Shown: positions 55,262 to 61,129 of the stretch, piece by piece
Layout: every line of letters begins with the position of its first letter
How positions within the stretch are numbered: the first letter of the stretch is position 1
From: a virus
Length of the DNA stretch: 61,703 nt
IMG/VR virus record: IMGVR_UViG_3300017605_000032
Coordinates: 1 to 61,703 of that record
Direction: 5' to 3' (one strand)
The notes under the pieces: model-generated
The model's input: the letters and a program-made list of their open reading frames with translations, nothing else
Told to the model about the DNA's origin: nothing
Database searches by the model: none
Position numbers and translations under genes: made by a program

Positions 55262-55269
55262 CAAATATA
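55262..55269 (-). promoter_or_regulatory. Candidate late promoter -7 box TATATTTG
   Basis: The minus-strand octamer TATATTTG, matching the Bacteroidota TAnnTTTG consensus, lies 20 bases before the ATG at 55242. The same octamer occurs before the fibre genes (4309-4316). A -33 TTTG is not evident in the A/T-rich run upstream. The phage polymerase may use other signals, so confidence is limited. Confidence 0.45.
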
Positions 55270-55412
55270 ATCAATCTCGTTAGAAAAATTTTTTTTTATT
55301 TTTTGAAAATCTTATTTGTGTCATAGAGGTATGACCAATTCCAACTCCAACCCCTCCTACAAATTGCGAAGTTGGGGATAGTCCCTGACTAAATATTTAA
55401 ATACTTATTATT

Positions 55413-55796
55413 ATGGAAACAGCAGTTGTTGAAAACCAAGTAGAATTCAAAGCAGTAGAAACAGTTAAAGAATTCATCGGAGGAAAAGGTCAGTTTGAAT
55501 TTCTTGACACTAACTTTGATAATCCTAATGCATTAGTGATGATTACCATTCATCCTGATAAGAAGACTAAAAAGAAACCATTAAAATGCTTTCTTTCTAC
55601 GTCTTTAAGTAAGGAGATGCGAGCAAAAACTTTGACTACTAAGCAATTGCTTGGTCTTAGTTATGGTGTTGGTGCTCATGGTAACAATTACATCACTAGA
55701 CCAATAGGTAATAGTTTCATTGTTGACGTTGATGTTAAAGACGCAATTGAATATGAGGCTAAAGAAATCAATATGGAAGAATTGATTGCTTTGTAA
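55413..55796 (+). CDS. 127-residue unknown protein, likely strongly expressed single-gene unit
   Basis: The first rightward gene begins METAVVENQVEFKAVETVKE and includes KGQFEFLDTNFDNPNALVMI and KKTKKKPLKCFLSTSLSKEM. It has no membrane or signal segment and I do not recognise a family. It stands alone: a long 5' leader (about 80 bases with possible pairing of ccaac and gttgg near 55348 and 55373), and a strong terminator directly after it. Codons such as GTC/GAC/TCG appear more often than in neighbours, suggesting selection for expression. Candidates include a small DNA-binding or host-takeover protein; no claim is made. Confidence 0.7.
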   Translation: METAVVENQVEFKAVETVKEFIGGKGQFEFLDTNFDNPNALVMITIHPDKKTKKKPLKCFLSTSLSKEMRAKTLTTKQLLGLSYGVGAHGNNYITRPIGNSFIVDVDVKDAIEYEAKEINMEELIAL

Positions 55797-55797
55797 T

Positions 55798-55826
55798 GAA
55801 AGGGGCTTTGCCCCTTTCTTTCTTTT
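55798..55826 (+). terminator. Strong rho-independent terminator after the first early gene
   Basis: A 9-bp GC-rich stem (gaaaggggc at 55798-55806, gcccctttc at 55810-55818) with a TTT loop is followed by a T-rich tail (tttctttt, to 55826). It lies two bases past the stop. It is the clearest terminator in the window. Confidence 0.9.
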
Positions 55827-55875
55827 CATATATCTTACCATATATAATCATCCAAAACTTAAACTATAAATTACT

Positions 55876-55891
55876 CCTATATATATATAGG
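55876..55891. repeat. 16-bp AT-rich perfect palindrome
   Basis: The sequence cctatatatatatagg is its own reverse complement. It lies 19 bases before the 51-residue gene at 55911, so it could be an operator or a simple AT-repeat feature. Confidence 0.4.
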
Positions 55892-55910
55892 TATAAATAA
55901 ATACATAAAA

Positions 55911-56066
55911 ATGGCAAACAGTAAATCATATCAAGTAGATATATTCAATATCATATGTATAATACTATTCATTGTATTCTGCTACATTAGTGCTCAAACT
56001 CCTTCAAGTAAGGATAATTTTGAATGGGATTATGGTTACGACATACATGTAGATGGGCATAATTAA
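55911..56066 (+). CDS. 51-residue membrane or secreted peptide
   Basis: The product begins MANSKSYQVDIFNIICIILF and has a hydrophobic stretch (about 10-28, IFNIICIILFIVFCYISA) followed by a polar, acidic tail (SKDNFEWDYGYDIHVDGHN). The stretch could be a signal anchor or a cleavable leader. The gene follows the strong terminator, so it probably has its own promoter. Its function is unknown. Being short, it is supported by a clean start and stop and by an absence of competing frames. Confidence 0.5.
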   Translation: MANSKSYQVDIFNIICIILFIVFCYISAQTPSSKDNFEWDYGYDIHVDGHN

Positions 56067-56285
56067 GCCAATATTACATTATTCTCAGTAAATTGAACAA
56101 ATTACTGAAAGAGGTATATTCAAAAAAGATATAATACCGTGTTTTTTTTGTCTCCATTGCGAATAATGCAATGAAATGAGTGTGGAAATAGGTTGAAATA
56201 ATGACCAGATACACACACATAAGAGATAATAGATGGAGAAAATAGTGATATTTCTTACAATAACAATAACAAATAGCTTTAAACA
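56067..56285. other. 219-base non-coding gap
   Basis: No convincing gene is seen. It holds a T-run (gtgtttttttt near 56130-56150) preceded by a weak ggtat/atacc pairing, and a 6-bp hairpin (cattgc/gcaatg near 56157-56175). A minus-strand frame of 70 codons over this gap is low-complexity and has no support. Confidence 0.4.
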
Positions 56286-56408
56286 ATGAATAATCTTATA
56301 ACATTACAAGATTATATATCTTATTATGGAGATGTATTTGGTTCTATTAGGTATAATGAGGCTTATCCTTCTTATGATGTATTTACATCTATAGATTGTG
56401 ATTATTAG
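56286..56408 (+). CDS. 40-residue peptide
   Basis: A short frame MNNLITLQDYISYYGDVFGS continues IRYNEAYPSYDVFTSIDCDY and ends in TAG. It is acidic and Tyr-rich with no membrane segment. The start (aaacaATGAAT) and stop are clean, but there is no neighbour on either side in close packing, so it is less certain than the dense genes downstream. Its function is unknown. Confidence 0.4.
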   Translation: MNNLITLQDYISYYGDVFGSIRYNEAYPSYDVFTSIDCDY

Positions 56409-56685
56409 CCTGTACAGAAGAATATCAAAGGGTTTGTCCATTTCCTATTAGGGACTAATAGGGTGGTTTATGTTGAGGTTTGTCTCAGCTTAAAGCTCCC
56501 TAAAATAAATGACATTATCAAGTAATTTTGATTCTATTAATCTATAAGATATATCTATGCTAATAGGTATTTCTTATAGTTATAATAGATATATCTTATT
56601 GTCATTGTCTATTGTAATAGACATAATCTATACACACCTAGAGAATATTGTGTACAGGTTCTAATTAATTTAAATAAAACATATT
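56409..56685. other. Non-coding region with a cluster of perfect inverted repeats (origin, operator or RNA)
   Basis: No gene is seen in 277 bases. Perfect inverted repeats: cctatta/taatagg (56444-56462, 5-base loop), ataagatatatctat/atagatatatcttat (56544-56558 and 56585-56599, 15 bp), and gtctatt/aatagac (56607-56622, 2-base loop). The sequence is AT-rich. Such clusters can be replication origins, regulatory operators or structured RNA leaders; the data do not separate these. Confidence 0.6.
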
Positions 56686-56910
56686 ATGGCAAAGCATTAT
56701 GTGACATTTGGTCAAGTTCATAAGCATATAGTTAATGGACATACATTAGATAAGGATTGTGTAGCTTGTTTTGAGGCTGTTGATTCTATGGATGGAAGAT
56801 TTAAAGCTTTTGAATTCTTTGATGATAAATTCTTTACAGATTATCATGAAGATGAATTTAATATGAATCATCTTGTGTATTTTCCTAGAGGTATAATAGT
56901 AATAGACTAA
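56686..56910 (+). CDS. 74-residue conserved small phage protein
   Basis: The protein begins MAKHYVTFGQVHKHIVNGHT, then LDKDCVACFEA, an acidic middle (DFHED-like region: FFTDYHEDEFNMNH) and ends LVYFPRGIIVID. The pattern TFGQxHxHxxNG ... YFPRGxI is one I recognise from many small Bacteroidota phage and host proteins of unknown function. It starts the dense early operon after the inverted-repeat region. No membrane segment. Function not known. Confidence 0.6.
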   Translation: MAKHYVTFGQVHKHIVNGHTLDKDCVACFEAVDSMDGRFKAFEFFDDKFFTDYHEDEFNMNHLVYFPRGIIVID

Positions 56911-56912
56911 TT

Positions 56913-57065
56913 ATGAGGAAATATATATTATCATTTATAGATAGAATGGGAACAAGAAGAACTCTTACATTCTTGTTCTTCTGTATAGGTCTATATTGTG
57001 CTATTCTTTATGGAGTTCATCTTGTTGTAGAATACATCTGTAGTTTAATCTTTAATCAAATATAA
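56913..57065 (+). CDS. 50-residue membrane peptide
   Basis: The product is MRKYILSFIDRMGTRRTLTF and then LFFCIGLYCAILYGVHLVV, with one long hydrophobic segment (about 18-46) and an amphipathic N-terminal half. Two bases follow the previous stop. It is probably a small inner-membrane peptide; the role is unknown. Confidence 0.5.
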   Translation: MRKYILSFIDRMGTRRTLTFLFFCIGLYCAILYGVHLVVEYICSLIFNQI

Positions 57066-57067
57066 TC

Positions 57068-57277
57068 ATGGGAATAAAATTAGAAGATTGTAAGCTTATT
57101 AATAGCTTAGAGTATTTAGATTTAGTAAATCCTCAATTTGTAGGACAAACAAGAGCTAATAAAGAAGGAGATTATCATATGGTATTCTCCTCTCAAGATG
57201 AGTATTATTCTATTAAGCATAATATGCTTCATTTAGAAGAATATGATGAATGTATTGATGGAGAATTAAGTGTTTAA
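57068..57277 (+). CDS. 69-residue acidic small protein
   Basis: The protein begins MGIKLEDCKLINSLEYLDLV and has VFSSQDEYYSIKHNMLHLEE. It is soluble and acidic, and unknown to me. It is three bases from the gene before and 16 from the next, in the same orientation, supporting an operon. Confidence 0.5.
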   Translation: MGIKLEDCKLINSLEYLDLVNPQFVGQTRANKEGDYHMVFSSQDEYYSIKHNMLHLEEYDECIDGELSV

Positions 57278-57293
57278 TTAAAATAAAATAGTC

Positions 57294-57542
57294 ATGAATA
57301 TATTTTGGATATCATTCTCTTATAGAGGAAAAAATAATGGTGTGTGTCTTGTAATGGCTGATGATGAGAACAGTGCATTAGATAAGGCAGATAATTTAGG
57401 TATTAAACCTGATAATGATGATATTATGGTATTAGCATTGTCAGAATTAGGTAAAGAAGATTCTAAATTAGAATTCAATAGATTATATTCTAGAGAAGAA
57501 ATGATAGAGTTTAAATATAAATCTGTAACAGTAATTAAATAG
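57294..57542 (+). CDS. 82-residue conserved small protein
   Basis: The protein begins MNIFWISFSYRGKNNGVCLV and has ADDENSALDKADNLGIKPDN, predicting an alpha/beta fold; it ends in TAG. The pattern of a Gly-Asn-Asn turn followed by an EENALxKA-like helix is familiar in Bacteroidota phages, with no known function. The next gene begins two bases after the stop. Confidence 0.5.
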   Translation: MNIFWISFSYRGKNNGVCLVMADDENSALDKADNLGIKPDNDDIMVLALSELGKEDSKLEFNRLYSREEMIEFKYKSVTVIK

Positions 57543-57544
57543 TT

Positions 57545-57736
57545 ATGAATAATATAGTTAGAATATTGTTATGGGTAGTATTTATATTACTCATAACTAT
57601 TGGTGTATTGTGTTATAATATATCAATGAGTGCATTTACAAACTATTGTATATTCTTATTACCAATGGCAGGTATAAGACTAGCACATAATCTATTATTA
57701 ATCAGTATTAGCAATGATAACAACAACAGGCAATAG
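57545..57736 (+). CDS. 63-residue two-span membrane peptide
   Basis: Two hydrophobic segments are clear: IVRILLWVVFILLITIGVLC (about 4-23) and NYCIFLLPMAGIRLAHNLLL (about 33-52). The tail is polar and Asn-rich. No homologue is recognised. Membrane insertion, in an early operon of several such peptides, suggests a host-envelope effect, which is an inference. Confidence 0.5.
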   Translation: MNNIVRILLWVVFILLITIGVLCYNISMSAFTNYCIFLLPMAGIRLAHNLLLISISNDNNNRQ

Positions 57737-57743
57737 TTATATT

Positions 57744-57971
57744 ATGCCTAATTCAGGTTTATTAACTACTGGTATTTATACTATGAATAGTATAACTATT
57801 AGTGGTTCTCTTGCTTATATTAATAGCTCTGGTAAAACATTATATACTATGAGTGATCTTAAATATAATTATGGAGGACATGATAAGCCTGTATATATTA
57901 GTCATACAGGAAGAGCATTTATCTTTGTTTATAGTAAAAATAGTCGTGAATACAAATTATATTTAAAATAA
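57744..57971 (+). CDS. 75-residue small beta-rich protein
   Basis: The ATG at 57744 (75 residues, MPNSGLLTTGIYTMNSITIS) is preferred because its spacing (seven bases after the previous stop, ttATG) matches neighbours. The ATG at 57714 would add ten residues and overlap by 23 bases. The protein has a beta-rich pattern (KPVYISHTGRAFIFVYSKNS) and no membrane segment. Unknown function. Confidence 0.45.
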   Translation: MPNSGLLTTGIYTMNSITISGSLAYINSSGKTLYTMSDLKYNYGGHDKPVYISHTGRAFIFVYSKNSREYKLYLK

Positions 57972-57972
57972 T

Positions 57973-58059
57973 ATGTTTGATTTAATCTATATAAGCCTAT
58001 GCACATTCTGTATAGGCTTTTTCATTGGGTATTTAATTAGAAAATTTAAAAAGAAATAA
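57973..58059 (+). CDS. 28-residue membrane peptide with basic tail
   Basis: The product MFDLIYISLCTFCIGFFIGY then LIRKFKKK has a single span (about 3-20) and a Lys/Arg tail, like many small membrane peptides. Its start is two bases after the previous stop and it ends three bases before the next. A terminator-like hairpin (57993-58019) lies inside it, so it may be a terminator read through or an overlapping element. Translation is plausible but not certain. Confidence 0.45.
   Translation: MFDLIYISLCTFCIGFFIGYLIRKFKKK
57993..58019 (+). other. Hairpin inside the 28-residue frame
   Basis: An 8-bp stem (aagcctat at 57993-58000 and ataggctt at 58012-58019) is followed by ttttc. It could be a terminator or attenuator overlapping the small gene. 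Confidence 0.45.
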
Positions 58060-58061
58060 TT

Positions 58062-58301
58062 ATGTCAGTTAGGAGATTTACAATAACACATAATTGTATG
58101 TTATATGGTTCTTATCCTACAGAAATAGCAAATAATATAGATAAGTTATCTGTTGAAGTAGTTAAGATTTCTCCATTTAAAGAGAAAGTTACATTTACAA
58201 TAGATAATGATAAAGAGGAAGATTTCTTTGTTATTTGCTATGAATTAGGAAGCTTAACACAGTCTATAATATGGGCTAGAGATAAAAAACAAAACAAATA
58301 A
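58062..58301 (+). CDS. 79-residue small protein
   Basis: The protein begins MSVRRFTITHNCMLYGSYPT and includes KVTFTIDNDKEEDFFVICYE. Alpha/beta pattern, no membrane segment, no family recognised. It is closely spaced in the operon and precedes a larger gene by 12 bases. Confidence 0.5.
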   Translation: MSVRRFTITHNCMLYGSYPTEIANNIDKLSVEVVKISPFKEKVTFTIDNDKEEDFFVICYELGSLTQSIIWARDKKQNK

Positions 58302-58313
58302 AAATAATAAGAT

Positions 58314-59048
58314 ATGGAAACTACACAACCAAAATCAATTAGATTACAATTAGAATCTCTTAAAGGAGGATATATATCTGATATATCAGGAGAAAGAACT
58401 ATTTATAAAGATTCATATGAAATACTTGAATGTTTAGATCTTGAAACTATTATTAATAGATTAGAACCTAATCAATATCATTTGAATATTGATATTATAC
58501 CTAAATCAGAGTATGATGATTATGTTGACCTATTAGCTCTTCACAAAAAGGTAGAAGAGCCTGTAATGACATATGAAGAGGCTAAGGCTTCAGGATTAAT
58601 TCAAGTAGAAAAGTTTAATCCTAATCCTGTTGTTGAACCTAAACCTATTGAGAAAGAAATTAAAGTGACAGCTGAAACTGCTTATAAAGCAGGTAAACTG
58701 AAACAAATTGATTGGAAGATGTTTGATGAAGAATTACCATTAACTAATGCAGAGAAAATGGAAATTAGTGGAATGTCTTCACAAGCTATGTACAATCAAT
58801 TTAGAAAAGCTAAAGCAGGTACAGCATCATTTCATTTATCTGAAACAAGAATAGGTATGACTATTCTAGCTAAATACTATGAGGCTAATCTAGGTATTAG
58901 AACATCACAGAAAGACACAATAGATTTACTGAAGAAACAAGTGCTGGATACTATTAGAGAAGTAGAACTATTAACTAGTAATAATAAGTTTGTTAAGTCT
59001 TCTGCTATCATAGCTAAACTTGCTGATTTAAGAAAGAACTTCATTTAA
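58314..59048 (+). CDS. 244-residue unknown protein
   Basis: The largest complete early protein before the envelope cassette. It begins METTQPKSIRLQLESLKGGY, has a short proline-rich part near 125 (NPNPVVEPKPIEKEIKVTAE), and a helical C-terminal half (MTILAKYYEANLGIRTSQKD, then LLKKQVLDTIREVELLTSNN). It is soluble with no recognised motif. The C-terminal half could mediate oligomerisation. No function is proposed. Confidence 0.55.
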   Translation: METTQPKSIRLQLESLKGGYISDISGERTIYKDSYEILECLDLETIINRLEPNQYHLNIDIIPKSEYDDYVDLLALHKKVEEPVMTYEEAKASGLIQVEKFNPNPVVEPKPIEKEIKVTAETAYKAGKLKQIDWKMFDEELPLTNAEKMEISGMSSQAMYNQFRKAKAGTASFHLSETRIGMTILAKYYEANLGIRTSQKDTIDLLKKQVLDTIREVELLTSNNKFVKSSAIIAKLADLRKNFI

Positions 59049-59054
59049 GGCTAT

Positions 59055-59243
59055 ATGAAGGACTTTTTATTTATATTGGCTGGTATATGTGTATTAATGA
59101 TAATAATTGCTCTAGCAAACTATATACTAGCTCAAATCATATCATTTGTATTTGGTGTGATACTACCAATAGTATTTGTATTAGCTATAATTATAATAGC
59201 TGTATCATTAATAAGTGGATTGTTTAAGAAAAAATCAAATTAA
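59055..59243 (+). CDS. 62-residue two-span membrane peptide
   Basis: Nearly the whole protein is hydrophobic: DFLFILAGICVLMIIIALAN (about 3-22) and FVFGVILPIVFVLAIIIIAV (about 31-50), followed by a basic KKKSN end. Predicted inner-membrane hairpin. The size and basic tail are typical of small phage membrane proteins, including some holins and host-interaction peptides, but no function is assigned. Confidence 0.5.
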   Translation: MKDFLFILAGICVLMIIIALANYILAQIISFVFGVILPIVFVLAIIIIAVSLISGLFKKKSN

Positions 59244-59245
59244 TT

Positions 59246-59527
59246 ATGGAAACAATTAAGGAAATTCAGGTTAAGGAAACTCATTTAGCAACATTAGAAC
59301 AATTATTAAAAGATAATAATTGGGCTCTAATTGTTGGAGAAGGTATTAATGATGGTTTGTATTGTAATGGATTTAAATCTATTTCAGTACATAACAGTTA
59401 TGAAGGATTTGTTATGTCTATTCTATATAATCAGAAGCTTTTAAAGAAAGTATATGATATAGAAGAGATAATGAGTGATGCTCTATTTGTGTATTTCATA
59501 CAAGAATACTACGAAAATGCTGTTTAA
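59246..59527 (+). CDS. 93-residue small soluble protein
   Basis: The protein begins METIKEIQVKETHLATLEQL and includes ALIVGEGINDGLYCNGFKSI and DIEEIMSDALFVYFIQEYYE. It is alpha/beta-like and unknown. Its 3' end overlaps the next frame by 11 bases. Confidence 0.5.
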   Translation: METIKEIQVKETHLATLEQLLKDNNWALIVGEGINDGLYCNGFKSISVHNSYEGFVMSILYNQKLLKKVYDIEEIMSDALFVYFIQEYYENAV

Positions 59528-59636
59528 TCTTTGGCTGGCTTATAGATTTAATAAGCCAGCTCACATAGTTAAAAGTGAGCTATGTAAGGATTGTATAGAG
59601 AATCTATACAGAGAATATTTAGAACTAAGTAATTAA
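59517..59636 (+). CDS. 39-residue peptide overlapping the previous gene
   Basis: The product is MLFNLWLAYRFNKPAHIVKS then ELCKDCIENLYREYLELSN. It starts inside the previous gene (11-base overlap). Its first part overlaps two adjacent hairpins (59535-59581). It has a CKDC pair. Translation is plausible but the segment may instead be a structured RNA; both are kept open. Confidence 0.35.
   Translation: MLFNLWLAYRFNKPAHIVKSELCKDCIENLYREYLELSN
59535..59581 (+). other. Two adjacent hairpins in a short frame
   Basis: Hairpin one: ctggcttat at 59535-59543 with ataagccag at 59551-59559 (9 bp). Hairpin two: agctcac at 59558-59564 with gtgagct at 59575-59581 (7 bp). They share two bases, so they cannot both form fully at once. 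No T-run follows, so a terminator is unlikely. Possible attenuator or RNA element. Confidence 0.45.
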
Positions 59637-59643
59637 TAATAAG

Positions 59644-59766
59644 ATGAATATAACATTCGCAGATTGGTTAAAAGAAAGAAGTATTGATGTTATGGATTTA
59701 ACACCAGAAGAAACAGATAATTTGTTTAATGATTATAAAAAGGAGGGTAATAATTTAGATATATAA
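59644..59766 (+). CDS. 40-residue acidic peptide
   Basis: The product MNITFADWLKERSIDVMDLT then PEETDNLFNDYKKEGNNLDI is soluble, acidic and amphipathic. It starts seven bases after the previous stop and is followed, three bases on, by the next gene. No family recognised. Confidence 0.45.
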   Translation: MNITFADWLKERSIDVMDLTPEETDNLFNDYKKEGNNLDI

Positions 59767-59769
59767 AAA

Positions 59770-59955
59770 ATGAATGAAGAGATTAGTGTATATGTAGTAA
59801 ATGTCAATAAGATGTTTATGTTAGAGGAAGAGAATGTGGGGAGAACATTTACTCTTTCAGAATTTGAATTGGAATTTAATTCAGAGAGAATTAATCCAGA
59901 AGTAGATATTATCAGGTTTATTTATAATAAAAAATCTAAAAAGAAAGTAGCATGA
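59770..59955 (+). CDS. 61-residue small protein
   Basis: The protein begins MNEEISVYVVNVNKMFMLEE, has TFTLSEFELEFNSERINPEV and a basic tail IYNKKSKKKVA. It overlaps the next gene by four bases (ATGA), so the two are probably coupled. Function unknown. Confidence 0.5.
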   Translation: MNEEISVYVVNVNKMFMLEEENVGRTFTLSEFELEFNSERINPEVDIIRFIYNKKSKKKVA

Positions 59956-60527
59956 AAAAATTAATAATAGCTATATGTATGTTTAGCTCTCTTGTATATT
60001 CACAAGATAAAGACAAAGACAATTATTTCTCTGCATCTTGGGGATTTGATGTTAAAAATGGTTTTGTAGGTTCTAAACCTACAGGAAATGAGCCTGCATT
60101 AGATTGGACTGCTGATTTGCATTTTGTATCTGATGATGTGGATTACAATGTAGGTTATGAACAATTTGATGCTATTAAGTTTGATAGGAGATATGTATCT
60201 GTAGGTTATCACTTTTATATATCTGATCTTAATCATACACCTATTAGATTTAGTATTCAACCATCTATAGAACTGTCTAATATTGGTAGAAGATATAATG
60301 AGACTTATATTGGATTAGATGGATTGAAACATTCTCAAGAAGTTCCTAATAGTTGGTTTACACCATCATTGAATGTGAATTGGAATTGGGATATTGGAAA
60401 GTATTTTGCTATTCAATTAGCTACTAATTGGCTACCTAGACCAGATACAAGAGACATTTACCACTTGAAACATAATAAGTATGTTACTAGTGTAGGATTT
60501 AAAACAGTAATTAAAATACCTTGGTAA
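59952..60527 (+). CDS. Predicted outer-membrane beta-barrel-type protein
   Basis: A signal peptide is clear (MKKLIIAICMFSSLVYSQ, about 1-18), with the YSQ ending often seen in Flavobacteriia. The mature 173 residues alternate polar and hydrophobic/aromatic residues (for example YVSVGYHFYISDL, FTPSLNVNWNW, YFAIQLATNW) and end in an aromatic Trp (FKTVIKIPW), as required for outer-membrane insertion. This suggests an eight-stranded barrel of the OmpX/opacity type. A phage early gene of this kind could change the host surface, for example by blocking further phage adsorption. That role is inferred. The start overlaps the preceding gene by four bases, and a lipoprotein follows two bases later. Confidence 0.65.
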   Translation: MKKLIIAICMFSSLVYSQDKDKDNYFSASWGFDVKNGFVGSKPTGNEPALDWTADLHFVSDDVDYNVGYEQFDAIKFDRRYVSVGYHFYISDLNHTPIRFSIQPSIELSNIGRRYNETYIGLDGLKHSQEVPNSWFTPSLNVNWNWDIGKYFAIQLATNWLPRPDTRDIYHLKHNKYVTSVGFKTVIKIPW

Positions 60528-60529
60528 TT

Positions 60530-60949
60530 ATGAATAAACTATTACTACTTGTATTAAGTATCACAATGATATCTTGTACAGCAGAACCTATTGAAATCAA
60601 ACCTAATGGTATGACGTATGAAGAAGCAACTAATCTTCCTACACATACATTTACTGTAGTGTGGTATTCTAATCAAGAAGAACCTTATGTTGAGTTTATT
60701 AAATATGTCTTCAAAGATTGTGAAGAAATAGATAGAACAACAGAGGTTCATAGAGAGAATAGATTTAATATCACACTAAGACAAGGACAAGTGTTTGATA
60801 TACAAATCAAAAGACAATCTTCTGTAAAGAATCCTGAGTTATATCTTGCTATTTATAAAGGAGATGAACTTCAGTATGAACAAGAAGTAAATACAGGGGG
60901 ATTTCTAATGTCTAACCACGTTGATTATAACGGTAATATTAGTAAATAA
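60530..60949 (+). CDS. Predicted lipoprotein
   Basis: The start is set at the ATG at 60530 (139 residues); an upstream TTG would overlap the preceding stop. The N-terminus MNKLLLLVLSITMISC is a lipoprotein signal with Cys16 after MIS. The remainder is beta-rich and soluble (THTFTVVWYSNQEEPYVEFI, then ELYLAIYKGDELQYEQE), resembling small periplasmic domains. It is encoded two bases after the barrel gene, so the pair may act together at the outer membrane, for example in superinfection exclusion. Function is inferred from context only. Confidence 0.6.
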   Translation: MNKLLLLVLSITMISCTAEPIEIKPNGMTYEEATNLPTHTFTVVWYSNQEEPYVEFIKYVFKDCEEIDRTTEVHRENRFNITLRQGQVFDIQIKRQSSVKNPELYLAIYKGDELQYEQEVNTGGFLMSNHVDYNGNISK

Positions 60950-61128
60950 TGGATAGGGAGAACATAGGAGCATTTATGTCTGGATTATGTATAGGAGTTA
61001 TTGTAATAGCATTTATAACTATGCCTCAAATAGGATTTATAAAATCAAATAAGAGAATTATTCCTGAAATAGAAGTATTAATTAAGAATGGTAAAGTAGA
61101 TTCAACATTCATTTATAAAAATAAATAA
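60949..61128 (+). CDS. 59-residue single-span membrane peptide
   Basis: The product has one membrane span (about 8-27, AFMSGLCIGVIVIAFITMPQ) and a basic then mixed tail (KSNKRIIPEIEVLIKNGKVD). It overlaps the preceding stop by one base (TAATG) and precedes the Cys-cluster gene by one base. It belongs to the envelope cassette, but its exact role is unknown. Confidence 0.55.
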   Translation: MDRENIGAFMSGLCIGVIVIAFITMPQIGFIKSNKRIIPEIEVLIKNGKVDSTFIYKNK

Positions 61129-61129
61129 T

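Noticed and set aside
56074-56286. 70-codon minus-strand frame in the gap after the 51-residue gene
   Set aside because: Low complexity, on the opposite strand from all nearby genes and without a plausible start context.
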